A DNA stretch of 64,000 bases from positions 186,001-250,000 of the forward strand of contig NZ_JAMBNP010000002.1 of the NCBI RefSeq assembly GCF_023715145.1, in the 5' to 3' direction. Source of the DNA: Paenibacillus glycanilyticus (GTDB taxonomy: Bacteria; Bacillota; Bacilli; Paenibacillales; Paenibacillaceae). The notes under the pieces are model-generated. The model had not been told where the DNA came from, did no database searches, and saw only the letters and a program-made list of their open reading frames with translations. Made by a program: the position numbers and the translations under genes. Of this stretch, positions 41,964 through 53,933 are shown piece by piece; positions within the stretch are counted from its first letter, which is position 1; every line of letters starts with the position of its first letter.

Positions 41964-42722
41964 ATGAATCTTCAATTGGTCCGGCATGCCACCTTATGGG
42001 TGGAATATGCAGGAGTGCAATTTCTTGTAGATCCGATGCTCAGTGAAGCCGGAGCGAATCCGCCAATTAACAATTCGACGAATGACCGCCGGAATCCGCT
42101 GGTGCCGCTGCCCGTTCATGCGGAAGAGCTGCTGCAGCCGGATGTTATTCTCGTTACGCATCTTCACCCCGATCACTGGGACTCTGCCGCAGCAGAGATT
42201 TTGCCCAAGAATACGCCTCTTTATTGCCAGCCGGGAGACGCGGCGAGCATCACCGGCCAGCAGTTCTCTAACGTGACGGAGATCGGAAAGTCCGTTCATT
42301 ATAAAGGCATTTCGATCTCGAGAACAAGCGGACGGCACGGTACGGGCGAGATCGGGAAAATGATGGGGCAGGTATCCGGCTTTGTCCTTCAAGCGGAAGG
42401 CCATCCGACATTATACATCGCAGGAGATACCATCTGGTGTGATGAGGTGAAGCATGCGCTGGAAAGCTTCCGGCCGAATGTGACGGTTGTTAATGCGGGA
42501 GGCGCGCAATTTGCGGTTGGCGATCCCATTACGATGAACGCGGAAGACGTCATTCAAGTGTGCCGTTACGCGCCTTCGGCCAAGGTGGTTGCCGTTCATA
42601 TGGATACGATCAATCACTGTCTGGTGACTAGAGCAGATCTCGCCCAAGCGTTAAGCGCAAAAGGGCTTCTGAACCAGGTTCTTATCCCTGCTGACGGCGA
42701 GAGCGTAATGATAGACAAGTAA
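41964..42722 (+). CDS. Metallo-beta-lactamase-fold hydrolase (YtkL/UlaG-like)
   Basis: 252 residues. The N-terminus LQLVRHATLWVEYAGVQFLVDPML is typical of the UlaG/YtkL branch. The metal-binding motif is THLHPDHWD (His66, His68, Asp70, His71), with later metal ligands in YIAGDTIW and a His in VAVHMDTINH. Family members include lactonases and other phosphate-independent hydrolases; the substrate here is unknown. The ATG at 41964 follows AGAGGGAAC; an upstream in-frame ATG has no site. It is divergent from the Lrp gene. Confidence 0.83.
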   Translation: MNLQLVRHATLWVEYAGVQFLVDPMLSEAGANPPINNSTNDRRNPLVPLPVHAEELLQPDVILVTHLHPDHWDSAAAEILPKNTPLYCQPGDAASITGQQFSNVTEIGKSVHYKGISISRTSGRHGTGEIGKMMGQVSGFVLQAEGHPTLYIAGDTIWCDEVKHALESFRPNVTVVNAGGAQFAVGDPITMNAEDVIQVCRYAPSAKVVAVHMDTINHCLVTRADLAQALSAKGLLNQVLIPADGESVMIDK

Positions 42723-42765
42723 TGTTCAATGCTCCGGTTCTTGGTCCCTTGACCAAAAAAATAAT

Positions 42766-42809
42766 AAAAAGCGGCTATGCCAGGAGAAATCCCGCACAGC
42801 CGCTTTTTT
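42766..42809. terminator. Bidirectional terminator between the metallo-hydrolase and the helicase
   Basis: AAAAAGCGGCT and AGCCGCTTTTT close a loop that itself contains TGC/GCA pairing. T runs occur on both strands, between convergent genes. Confidence 0.8.
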
Positions 42810-42812
42810 GTT

Positions 42813-45800
42813 CTATAAATCCCGCTCATCGGCGCCTATCGCCAGAATTTCGCGGATATCCGCCTCGGTAAGCGAGGAAAGCTGCTCTTCGCCGGGCTGG
42901 ATAATATCGTCTATCATATTTTTCTTCCGCTGCTGCAGGGCGTACATCTTATCTTCTACCGTACCATGAGCGGCCAGCCGGATAACCTGAACAACCTTGG
43001 TCTGCCCGATCCGGTGCGCCCGGTCCGCGGCCTGCTGCTCGACAGCCGGGTTCCACCACAGATCATACAGAATAACCGTATCCGCGCCTGTCAGGTTGAG
43101 TCCTGTACCGCCGGCTTTGAGCGAAGCAAGGAAGATATCCTTCTCTCCGTCATTAAACCGGTTGCATAGCTCTACTCTCTCCGATGCCTTGGTACTGCCG
43201 TCGAGATAGAAATAAGAAAGGCCTTGACGGACCAATTCCTTGCTGATAAGACCAAGCATCTCCGTAAATTGGGAGAAGATCAGCATCCGTTTGCCAGTGC
43301 TGCGGCATTCTTCCACAATCTCGAACAGCTGCTCGAATTTGGCGGAGCTGCCTTCGTAATCCGTTACGAACAGGGCCGGATGGCAGCAGATTTGGCGAAG
43401 CCGAGTCAGGCCGGCCAGAATTTTGATCCGGTTCTGATGGAAGCTCCGGTCATTGTCCAGATGCTTGACGGTTTCGGTGCGCAGCTTGGCCAAATAAGAG
43501 ACGTAAAGCTTCTTCTGCTCGGGCAGAAGATTCGTCGCCTGCAGCGTTTCGATCTTCTCCGGCAGCTCCTTGAGCACATCGCTCTTGAGGCGCCGGAGCA
43601 GGAAGGGGCGTGCACGGCGCGCGATGTTCTCTCTTGGCAGGTCGGAGAAGACTTTGCGTGCCGGGAACAGCTCAGGGAAAATAGCGCCAAAGAGCGACCA
43701 CAGCTCCTCGACCTTATTTTCCAGCGGCGTACCGGTTAATCCAAAGCGGTACTTGGCTTGCAATGCCTTTACGGCTTGCGCCGTTTGAGTCGCATGATTC
43801 TTGAATGCCTGCGCTTCGTCCAGGATGACCGTATGATAATAGCGTGTGACGTACAGCTCAATATCCCGGCGCAGAAGCGGATAGGACGTAATAATGACAT
43901 CCATTTCTTGCAAAGACCTCAGCTTGGCTGCTCTTTCGGGTCTTGTTCCATCTGCAATGACGACTCTCATCTCCGGAGCGAACTTCTTCAGCTCGCTTAA
44001 CCAGTTGTACATCAGAGACGCGGGAGCGACGATAATGGCGGGTTGGTCCAGCCGCCTGATCTCCGGCAGGAACGAGAGGAGGAAGGTGATGCTTTGCACC
44101 GTTTTGCCTAGCCCCATGTCATCAGCCAATATTCCGCCAAAACGGTAATGGGCGAGCGTCTTCATCCATTGGAAGCCATATTTCTGATAGTCCCGGAGCA
44201 CATGCTGAAGGCTGGCGGGCACCTCGAATTCCAGATGATCCGGGTTGCGGATATGGGCCAGCAGCTTGCGGAATGACTTGCCAAGCTGAATCGTTCTTCC
44301 TTCATTGTCGAAGTCCGCGAGGTGAAGTCCGCGTGCCAGCGGGATACGGAAGGCAGCATGATTCAGCTCCGTTCGCAGGAAGCCCGTTTCGTTAATAATT
44401 CTTGTGATGGCCTCGTATTCTTTGCCTTCGAGCGGCAGCAGCGCCCCTTCCTGCAAGCGGTAATAACGCCGCTTCTCTACAATGGCGCGAAGCACTTCGC
44501 GAATCTCGTCATCGGATATGCCGGTCAGCTCAAACCTGAAATCCAGCCAGTTTGTCCGCTCATCCACTTCGACTTTTAGAATAGGCGGGGTATTGGGGAC
44601 CACGATCCGTGTCTTCACGGCAGAGGTTGCATGAACCTGCAGCAGCTTCTCCAGCTTGGAAATGGTATGCCGCAGAAATTCATACTCGCTGTCTTCATCC
44701 TGCATGTAATAGCCGAGCTCCGTTGTGACAAAGCCGCTCTGCTCCATGATATCGAGAATCTGATTTTCCCGTTCCCCGTCCCGGAGAAGAATGCGGTCGG
44801 TGCTTTTGTAATCATGGTTAGCAGCCAGCGGGTTCATCCGAATATCGCCGTACTGGAATTCCAGTTCGGCGAGCAGCCTGTCCCGGATCCGGTCGAGATA
44901 AAGCCTGGCTGTCAGCGGAGTCTGCACGATTTTTTCCGATACGCTTCGGGTTACTTGAACCTGCCCCAGCTTCATCAGCTCGGGAACAACCTTGTCCATA
45001 AACGGTTCAATCTGCTCCGGAGCAATGATGACATGCTGCCTGCGCGAGGCATCCAGCATGTTCTTGAAATCGGCCAGCTGCCTGCAGGAGGCTTCGGGAA
45101 GCGGCATCATCCGGCCTTCGCTCAAGACCATATTGTAGGCGGTTAAGACAACGATTTTATCCAATCCCTCGACATCCAGCTGAAAGCCGTTGCCGTCATG
45201 TTCGCCAAATTCGAAACGAACCGGAGAGATCTGCTCGCTCATTTGCAAGCCGGCGGTTACCGTGCCCTCCTGATCAATCAGCACGGAAGGGCAAGCAAGG
45301 AGCAGCGGCAGCACATGAGGCCAATCCGCGGGAGGGATCATGAGCATCCGGTCGCTATGCTTGCCGCGTGCGCGGCCTGCCTTGGGCAGCGCATCTTCCT
45401 GGTACAACGCTTCATTCCTGCTGATCCGCGCCAGCTCGGCGAGCATCGCGTGATCCTGCGTCAGGAAGCGGTGCTCGGCGGGATTAAAGGTGAACTGCTT
45501 GGAAAAGGTACGGGTTACGTTTAAAGTCATGCCTTCGATAAATGCTCGAATATCCGGTACAACGTACAGCCTTCCAAGACCTAATCTCAACTCGATGCCA
45601 ATCCGGTAGTTCCGGTATCCGCTTGAGAAGATAACGCAGGAGAATTGGACCTCAACGGGAATTCGGGTATCTCTTACATAACGCGTACTGCCTAGGAGTG
45701 CGGTTTGCTGGTGCTCCCGGCTGCTGAACAGGTCCAGAATGCTGGAGGATAACAGCTGGTCGCTGGCCGAGATCCGCGCCAAATTAAGCGCTTCTTCGGG

Positions 45801-46088
45801 CAGCTCAGGCAGCTCTAACAGATGCAGCAGCATGGCTGCCACATGTTCGCAGTATTTATCTTCGGGATCAAAATCCGGGCATGTGCAGGTCGCGACAATC
45901 TCGCCCCTGCTGACGGCTGCCGTAACAATCCAATCGCGGTTTGTCCGGACATTTGCTTCGCAGAAGGGCTTCGCCGGGTCATACCTTAGTATCGTTACCC
46001 CGCCGGCCTGCCAGATGGATTCTCCTTCTTCAAAGGCAAATCGGCCGCATAACACCCGGACATCATCATCTGTATATTGAAAGCTCAT
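42813..46088 (-). CDS. SNF2-family ATPase/helicase with N-terminal SWIM zinc finger
   Basis: 1091 residues. Near residue 58 a SWIM finger (CTCPDFDPEDKYCEHVAAML, CxCx11CxH) is followed by a long region typical of bacterial SNF2 proteins. The ATPase core has ADDMGLGKTVQS (motif I, about 655), VILDEAQAFKN (DEAQ box, about 757), LTGTPLENK, LKAGGTGLNLTGA, and QAADRAHRIGQTK (motif VI, about 1021). Such bacterial Swi2/Snf2 proteins are DNA translocases thought to remodel protein-DNA or RNA polymerase complexes. There are no restriction or defence genes next to it. It begins 20 bases downstream of the MarR stop on the same strand. Confidence 0.92.
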   Translation of the reverse strand: MSFQYTDDDVRVLCGRFAFEEGESIWQAGGVTILRYDPAKPFCEANVRTNRDWIVTAAVSRGEIVATCTCPDFDPEDKYCEHVAAMLLHLLELPELPEEALNLARISASDQLLSSSILDLFSSREHQQTALLGSTRYVRDTRIPVEVQFSCVIFSSGYRNYRIGIELRLGLGRLYVVPDIRAFIEGMTLNVTRTFSKQFTFNPAEHRFLTQDHAMLAELARISRNEALYQEDALPKAGRARGKHSDRMLMIPPADWPHVLPLLLACPSVLIDQEGTVTAGLQMSEQISPVRFEFGEHDGNGFQLDVEGLDKIVVLTAYNMVLSEGRMMPLPEASCRQLADFKNMLDASRRQHVIIAPEQIEPFMDKVVPELMKLGQVQVTRSVSEKIVQTPLTARLYLDRIRDRLLAELEFQYGDIRMNPLAANHDYKSTDRILLRDGERENQILDIMEQSGFVTTELGYYMQDEDSEYEFLRHTISKLEKLLQVHATSAVKTRIVVPNTPPILKVEVDERTNWLDFRFELTGISDDEIREVLRAIVEKRRYYRLQEGALLPLEGKEYEAITRIINETGFLRTELNHAAFRIPLARGLHLADFDNEGRTIQLGKSFRKLLAHIRNPDHLEFEVPASLQHVLRDYQKYGFQWMKTLAHYRFGGILADDMGLGKTVQSITFLLSFLPEIRRLDQPAIIVAPASLMYNWLSELKKFAPEMRVVIADGTRPERAAKLRSLQEMDVIITSYPLLRRDIELYVTRYYHTVILDEAQAFKNHATQTAQAVKALQAKYRFGLTGTPLENKVEELWSLFGAIFPELFPARKVFSDLPRENIARRARPFLLRRLKSDVLKELPEKIETLQATNLLPEQKKLYVSYLAKLRTETVKHLDNDRSFHQNRIKILAGLTRLRQICCHPALFVTDYEGSSAKFEQLFEIVEECRSTGKRMLIFSQFTEMLGLISKELVRQGLSYFYLDGSTKASERVELCNRFNDGEKDIFLASLKAGGTGLNLTGADTVILYDLWWNPAVEQQAADRAHRIGQTKVVQVIRLAAHGTVEDKMYALQQRKKNMIDDIIQPGEEQLSSLTEADIREILAIGADERDL

Positions 46089-46107
46089 GTTAGGGTTCCT
46101 TTCCGAA

Positions 46108-46548
46108 TTACTCGCTTAATTGTTGCAGCAAAAGCAACAGTTGGCCGCGCTCTTCAGGGGATAAGGAGGCGAGAACCTTGTCCGCCGATTCGCTCATGGC
46201 CAGACGGGCTTGCTGCATCAGCGGAGGTGCCGTTTCCGACAACCGGATAAATGTTGCCCGGCGATCATCCGGGTCAGGCAGACGCACAATCAGCTTTTCC
46301 TGTTCAAGAGCATCCACGAATTGAGTAACGGTCCGCGGTTTAATGCCAAGCTTAGCCGCAATCTCGCTCATGCGGATTTGTCCTGCTTCAGCCACGGAGA
46401 CGAGGAAGCGCAGCCGTGGTCCCGACAAATATTCCGGCACTTGGAGGGCAGATAGATGGGATTCGAACTGGAGATGAAGCTGATGGGTGGTCCGGAGCAG
46501 CGTTTCCAGTACCTGGCCTGATGAAGGCATTGTTTCAGACGTTGCCAT
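46108..46548 (-). CDS. MarR-family transcriptional regulator
   Basis: 146 residues, entirely helical with a central winged helix: GQIRMSEIAAKLGIKPRTVTQFVDALEQEKLIVRLPDPDDRRATFIRL. The DxRR wing is intact. It is divergent from a quinone-oxidoreductase-like gene and a palindrome lies between them, so it probably represses that gene and itself. It also lies just upstream of the helicase gene on the same strand. There are no cysteines, so redox sensing is unlikely. Confidence 0.88.
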   Translation of the reverse strand: MATSETMPSSGQVLETLLRTTHQLHLQFESHLSALQVPEYLSGPRLRFLVSVAEAGQIRMSEIAAKLGIKPRTVTQFVDALEQEKLIVRLPDPDDRRATFIRLSETAPPLMQQARLAMSESADKVLASLSPEERGQLLLLLQQLSE

Positions 46549-46605
46549 ATTTCCTCCTTGACTTTTGACACATGAATTTCTATATTCTATTTAACAAATA
46601 ATTAG

Positions 46606-46617
46606 TGAGTATACTCA
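46606..46617. promoter_or_regulatory. Palindrome TGAGTATACTCA between MarR and oxidoreductase genes
   Basis: A perfect 12-bp palindrome lies in the 140-bp divergent region. Its position between two promoters and beside a MarR gene makes it a candidate operator. The core is shorter than most MarR sites. Confidence 0.35.
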
Positions 46618-46688
46618 ATATGTGTTCATTCCGTATTTTGATTTTACATGATTTCCTGCAATAATCCAATAAGAAGGGTAGTGTCAAA

Positions 46689-47606
46689 ATGATGCAAGCG
46701 ATCCGTTATCATCAACATGGAGGACCCGGCGTGCTGCAGCTCGAGCAGGTTCCCGAGCCGGTTCCTCAGGAGGGGGAAGTGCTGGTTCGTATTGCTGCGG
46801 CGGGCGTTCTGCCAGTAGATTGGAAAATTCGCAAAGGATTAATCCCGATTCCCCAGATATACCCTGTCATTCCGGGTACGGCTTTTGCCGGCGTAATTGC
46901 GGGCATTGGCTTGGGGGTTACCGGATTTGAGATCGGGCAGGAGGTATTTGGCCGGAGTACAAACGGAACGTATGCGGAATATACGACGGCTCCGGCTGGT
47001 TCTGTTGCGCTGAAGCCTTCTTCAATCAGCTTTGAGGAAGGGGCAACGATTTGCGGCGGAGCCACAACGGCATGGTGCGCGATGAAACAGGCAGGCATCA
47101 AAGCCGGAGACCGTGTGTTCATACATGGCGCTGGCGGGGGAGTGGGTTTGTTCGCGGTCCAGTTCGCCAAATGGAAAGGCGCTACCGTAACTGGTACAGC
47201 AGGGCCGTCGAATATCGATTTTATACGCTCCATTGGCGTGGATAACCCCATCGATTATACGGCTGCTCGGTTTGAAGAAGGACTGGAGGGTCAATTCGAT
47301 TTTGTGCTGGATACCATTGGCGGAGCTACCCTGGAGAGGTCATGGCTGCTCCTCAAGCGAGGAGGCGCTCTTCTTACCATAACGGGTCAGCCTCCGATCG
47401 AGCGGGGAGAGAAGGAAGGCGTCCGCGTTCTCCGGTCAACGCTTGCTTCTCAAGAGGATTTAATCGAGATTGCGGAGCTGCTGGATAAAGGAATCGTCCA
47501 GACCCGGGTTCAGGCGATTTTTCCATTGCGGGAGGCTCGTCAAGCGCATACTCGTTCGGAGGATGGCCATGGCCGGGGACGCATCGTTCTGCAAGTCATA
47601 GAGTAA
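46689..47606 (+). CDS. NADPH:quinone oxidoreductase-like MDR enzyme (zinc-independent)
   Basis: 305 residues. The MDR fold is recognisable from MQAIRYHQHGGPGVLQLEQVPEPVPQEGEVLVRIAAAGVLPVDWKIR-like opening segments (short blocks only are quoted here as family features), PGTAFAGVIAGIG, and the cofactor motif VFIHGAGGGVGLFAVQFAKWKG. The catalytic zinc ligands are absent, as in quinone oxidoreductase/enoyl reductase members. It probably reduces quinones or electrophilic enones with NADPH. The MarR repressor is transcribed divergently. Confidence 0.87.
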   Translation: MMQAIRYHQHGGPGVLQLEQVPEPVPQEGEVLVRIAAAGVLPVDWKIRKGLIPIPQIYPVIPGTAFAGVIAGIGLGVTGFEIGQEVFGRSTNGTYAEYTTAPAGSVALKPSSISFEEGATICGGATTAWCAMKQAGIKAGDRVFIHGAGGGVGLFAVQFAKWKGATVTGTAGPSNIDFIRSIGVDNPIDYTAARFEEGLEGQFDFVLDTIGGATLERSWLLLKRGGALLTITGQPPIERGEKEGVRVLRSTLASQEDLIEIAELLDKGIVQTRVQAIFPLREARQAHTRSEDGHGRGRIVLQVIE

Positions 47607-47625
47607 TCGCGTAATAAAAATGACA

Positions 47626-47660
47626 AAACCTATGAATTCGAATGATTTCACGGGTTTTTT
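47626..47660 (+). terminator. Terminator after the MDR oxidoreductase gene
   Basis: AAACCTATGAA and TTCACGGGTTT pair with one mismatch and one G-T pair, and the stem is followed by a T run. Confidence 0.55.
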
Positions 47661-47790
47661 ATGTTGAAATCTTAATTTTACACGTCATATTCTTTAATTT
47701 ATGTAGTTTACGGTTTACGAATTACGATTAGAATGAAAAAGGTGTAATAGAATCGTACCAGTTATGTGCGCGAAAAGGAGAAATATAATC

Positions 47791-48765
47791 ATGTCCAAAC
47801 CCAATGAACCGATTGTAACGCATATTTTTACAGCAGATCCTTCTGCGCATGTATTTGAAGGCAAAATTTATATTTATCCTTCCCATGACCTCGATCATGA
47901 CGGCCCGACCAACGATAACGGCGACCAATACCAGATGGAAGACTATCATATCTTGTCCTTGGATGACGTGAATTCTCCGTGCGTCGATCACGGTGAAGCT
48001 CTGCATGTGAAGGATGTGCCATGGGCGTCGAAGCAAATGTGGGCACCGGATGCGGCATTTAAGAATAATACCTATTACTTGTATTTCCCTGCAAGAGATA
48101 AAGACGGCATATTCCGGATTGGCGTTGCTACAAGCGAAACTCCGGCAGGACCGTTCAAGGCAGAAGAAAACTATATCCCGGGCAGCTTCAGCATTGACCC
48201 TGCCGTTTACGTTGACGAAGATAACAGAGCTTATATGTATTTCGGCGGTCTGTGGGGCGGACAGCTGGAGAAGTGGACAACCGGCGAGTTTGTTGCGGAT
48301 GCCGCTGATCCGGATGTAAACGGACCTGCACTTGGACCACGCGTCGCAGAATTAAGCGAAGACATGCTTACTTTTAAATCCGAGCCGACGGAAATTTCCA
48401 TCGTGGATAAAGAAGGAAATCCGCTGCTCGCAGGCGACGAAGACCGCAGATATTTCGAAGGTCCCTGGATGCATAAATATAACGGCAAATACTATTTGTC
48501 GTATTCGACCGGCTCTACCCATAAGCTTGTGTATGCCATTGGCGATAATCCGCAAGGACCGTTTGTATTCCAAGGTACGATTCTGACGCCGGTAATCGGC
48601 TGGACGACTCATCACTCCATCGTGGAATTCCAGGACAAATGGTATCTGTTCTATCATGATGCATCGCTGTCCGGCGGCGTTGACCATAAGCGCAGCGTGA
48701 AATTTACGGAGTTGAAGTATAACGAGGACGGAACGATTCAAACGCTGGATCCATACAACAATTAA
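47791..48765 (+). CDS. Glycoside hydrolase family 43 protein
   Basis: 324 residues, a single five-bladed GH43 propeller with no signal peptide. Catalytic candidates are Asp16 in TADPSAHVF (base), the Asp in SIDPAVYVD (pKa modulator), and Glu223 in FEGPWMHK (acid). WAPDAAFKNNTYYLYFPA is the usual second blade. GH43 enzymes include beta-xylosidases and arabinofuranosidases, so it should cleave imported xylo- or arabino-oligosaccharides in the cytoplasm. It stands alone, without transporter or regulator. The ATG at 47791 follows AAAAGGAG. Confidence 0.88.
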   Translation: MSKPNEPIVTHIFTADPSAHVFEGKIYIYPSHDLDHDGPTNDNGDQYQMEDYHILSLDDVNSPCVDHGEALHVKDVPWASKQMWAPDAAFKNNTYYLYFPARDKDGIFRIGVATSETPAGPFKAEENYIPGSFSIDPAVYVDEDNRAYMYFGGLWGGQLEKWTTGEFVADAADPDVNGPALGPRVAELSEDMLTFKSEPTEISIVDKEGNPLLAGDEDRRYFEGPWMHKYNGKYYLSYSTGSTHKLVYAIGDNPQGPFVFQGTILTPVIGWTTHHSIVEFQDKWYLFYHDASLSGGVDHKRSVKFTELKYNEDGTIQTLDPYNN

Positions 48766-48770
48766 TAGGA

Positions 48771-48802
48771 AAGCACGGAGCGGATGCTCCGTGCTTTTTT
48801 TG
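48771..48802 (+). terminator. Terminator after the GH43 gene
   Basis: AAGCACGGAGC and GCTCCGTGCTT form an 11-bp perfect stem with a GGAT loop and a T run. The convergent collagen gene ends 8 bases further and may share it. Confidence 0.88.
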
Positions 48803-48809
48803 TATTGCG

Positions 48810-51815
<3,006 letters not shown>

Positions 51816-51900
51816 TTTATGGCTGAAGGAATTAAAGGGCAAGTCCATCGAGACCTGTCGCATATCCGCGGGAAAACGCGAATAAAGGAGTGTATCATCC

Positions 51901-53022
51901 ATGATCAGTATCAGTCTCTGTCTTATCGTGAGGAATGAAGAGGATGTGCTGGCCCGCTGCCTGGATTCGGTCAAAGGCATTGCCGATGAGATCATCGTGG
52001 TCGACACGGGATCCGTTGACGGAACCAAAGAGATCATTTCATCTTATACGTCCAAGGTTTATGACTTTGAATGGATTGACGATTTCGCCGCTGCACGCAA
52101 TTACGCATTCGGAAAGGCAACCTGCGAGTACATACTGTGGCTGGACGCGGACGACATTTTCCTGGAGGAAGATCAAGTCAAGCTGCTGGAGCTGAAGGCA
52201 TCGCTTTCGGCGGACGTGGATACGGTATCGATGTTTTACCATTTGTCGAAGGATGAGAACGGAACCGTAACGAACAGGCTGCGGCGCAACCGGCTGGTCA
52301 AGCGTGCCCGCGAGTTCCGGTGGATTGGAGCGGTTCATGAATATTTGGAAGTGTATGGGAAGGCCCTTGCTTCGGATATCGCGGTTACTCATGCAAGCAC
52401 GAGGCATGACAGCGACAGGAACCTGCGCATCTACGAGCAGCGTCTGGCCAGAGGGGAAGAGTTAAGTCCAAGAGATTTGTATTATTACGCGAATGAGTTA
52501 AAGGACCACAGCCGCTATGAGAAAGCCATTCTGTATTACAATCGCTTCCTTCATTCCAAAAAAGGATGGGTGGAGGATAACATTGCGGCATGCGGCAAGC
52601 TGGCGGATTGTTTCGCGGCAATCGGCCAGCAGGAGCAGGCGCTGGAATCCGCTCTCCGCTCTTTGCAATACGGAAGTCCCCGGGCAGATAACTGCTGCCG
52701 GATCGGCTACTATCATCTGCAGTCTGGTGCCTATGACAGTGCCGTTTTCTGGTATGAATCCGCCTTGCGGGTACCAAATCCGGAGCAGGCATGGTCGATG
52801 CAGAATACTTCCTGCTCAACCTGGCTGCCGCATCTTCAGTTATGCGTCTGTTATGATAAGCTTGGAGAGTGGCCGAAAGCCTATGAGCATAACGAAATCG
52901 CCCGCGCGTACCGACCTGATCACCCTTCGGTCCAGCATAATAAAACTTATTTGGAAGGCCTGCTTTTACCGCAGCAAGCCGTGGAACAACCGGATCTAAG
53001 CCTTACGCAGACCGCTCCATGA
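51901..53022 (+). CDS. Family 2 glycosyltransferase with C-terminal tetratricopeptide repeats
   Basis: 373 residues. Residues 1-200 are a GT-A domain: SISLCLIVRNEEDVLARCLDS, IIVVDTGSVDGT, DFAAARNYAF, and the metal-binding LWLDADD. The rest is helical with TPR-like spacing (YEKAILYYNRFL, CGKLADCFAAIGQQEQALESAL, and AVFWYESALRV). This combination is common in Bacillales glycosyltransferases that modify peptides or surface proteins. The gene is divergent from the collagen gene with an interleaved sporulation-type promoter, so it may glycosylate that protein's Thr-rich collagen tract. AAAGGAG precedes the ATG. Confidence 0.85.
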   Translation: MISISLCLIVRNEEDVLARCLDSVKGIADEIIVVDTGSVDGTKEIISSYTSKVYDFEWIDDFAAARNYAFGKATCEYILWLDADDIFLEEDQVKLLELKASLSADVDTVSMFYHLSKDENGTVTNRLRRNRLVKRAREFRWIGAVHEYLEVYGKALASDIAVTHASTRHDSDRNLRIYEQRLARGEELSPRDLYYYANELKDHSRYEKAILYYNRFLHSKKGWVEDNIAACGKLADCFAAIGQQEQALESALRSLQYGSPRADNCCRIGYYHLQSGAYDSAVFWYESALRVPNPEQAWSMQNTSCSTWLPHLQLCVCYDKLGEWPKAYEHNEIARAYRPDHPSVQHNKTYLEGLLLPQQAVEQPDLSLTQTAP

Positions 53023-53781
53023 TAATTGCCGAATTTCCGAGGCTGTGCGTCCCGTTGCCTGCTTGAGCTGTCTGGCAAAATGATGGGAAGTTTTAAAGCC
53101 GCAGCGCAGAGCGATTTCGGTTACGGTAAGTCCGGTATTGGTTAGCAGTTCAACCGCCTTCTGAATTCGGAAGTTCCACAAGTATTGAAAGGGCGTAGCT
53201 TGCTCGTATTGCTTGAACAGACGAACCAGATGCTCAGGAGAAACCTTAGAGAAAGCGGCTATTTCCTTCAAGGTTACCTCTTGGGCATAATGCTCCCGAA
53301 TCCAGGATAACGCCGAATAAATGGCAGGATGCTTCTCTTTCTGATGCAAGGTGCGCCTTGATTCCACCGGGTACAGATGCAGGGCGGCAAGTCCCAGCTG
53401 CAGCATAACCGAATCCGATGGCGAGGCATCCCGCTGCAAGCGGAGAAGGAGGTCCGTCAGCCGGTTCATGTCCTCGTTGAGGGGGAGAACCTCGGGCAAT
53501 AGACGGAAGGATTCGCGCGTTTCCTCCTCCAGCTGCTGCACATGTACGGCAATCCAGCGATGCCAGGTATCCTCGGTTTTGGAGAAGACGAACTGCTCTT
53601 CATGTCCAGGCAGAAGCAGCACGACATGTCCAGGCTGGACATGAAGCTCACGGCCGTCAACGGTCACGGACATTTCGCCGGTGTAGAGCATAACAAGCTG
53701 AATATCCTGCTGGATACGGGGACCAAATCTTCCTCCCGGCGGATATACAACGGATCCGGCTACGGTTGATGTTACGTTCAT
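52996..53781 (-). CDS. AraC-family transcriptional regulator
   Basis: 261 residues. An N-terminal cupin domain (about 10-130; MLYTGEMSVTVDGRELHVQPGHVVLLLPG) is followed by a double HTH: VTLKEIAAFSKVSPEHLVRLFKQYEQ and TVTEIALRCGFKTSHHFARQLKQATG. The end overlaps the convergent glycosyltransferase gene by 27 bases. It is divergent from a PhyH dioxygenase 152 bp away, and that gene is the likely target. The pairing of a cupin-AraC regulator and a PhyH enzyme suggests response to a small metabolite. Confidence 0.87.
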   Translation of the reverse strand: MNVTSTVAGSVVYPPGGRFGPRIQQDIQLVMLYTGEMSVTVDGRELHVQPGHVVLLLPGHEEQFVFSKTEDTWHRWIAVHVQQLEEETRESFRLLPEVLPLNEDMNRLTDLLLRLQRDASPSDSVMLQLGLAALHLYPVESRRTLHQKEKHPAIYSALSWIREHYAQEVTLKEIAAFSKVSPEHLVRLFKQYEQATPFQYLWNFRIQKAVELLTNTGLTVTEIALRCGFKTSHHFARQLKQATGRTASEIRQLSWSGLRKA

Positions 53782-53933
53782 AGGATCACCTCTCAGCCTG
53801 ATTGTACGCCTAATAAATAATAAATATCAATATCAGATACAAATGTGTAATTGACAGCAATTGTCCGGAAGCGGGGGGCGGGAGTACGATTAATGTATCG
53901 CGCGAGCACTACGAAAATAAAGGAGAATAAATA

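Noticed and set aside
42813..46088. Defence island around the SNF2 helicase
   Set aside because: Neighbours are a metallo-hydrolase, a MarR regulator and metabolic genes; no nuclease, methylase or other defence component was found.
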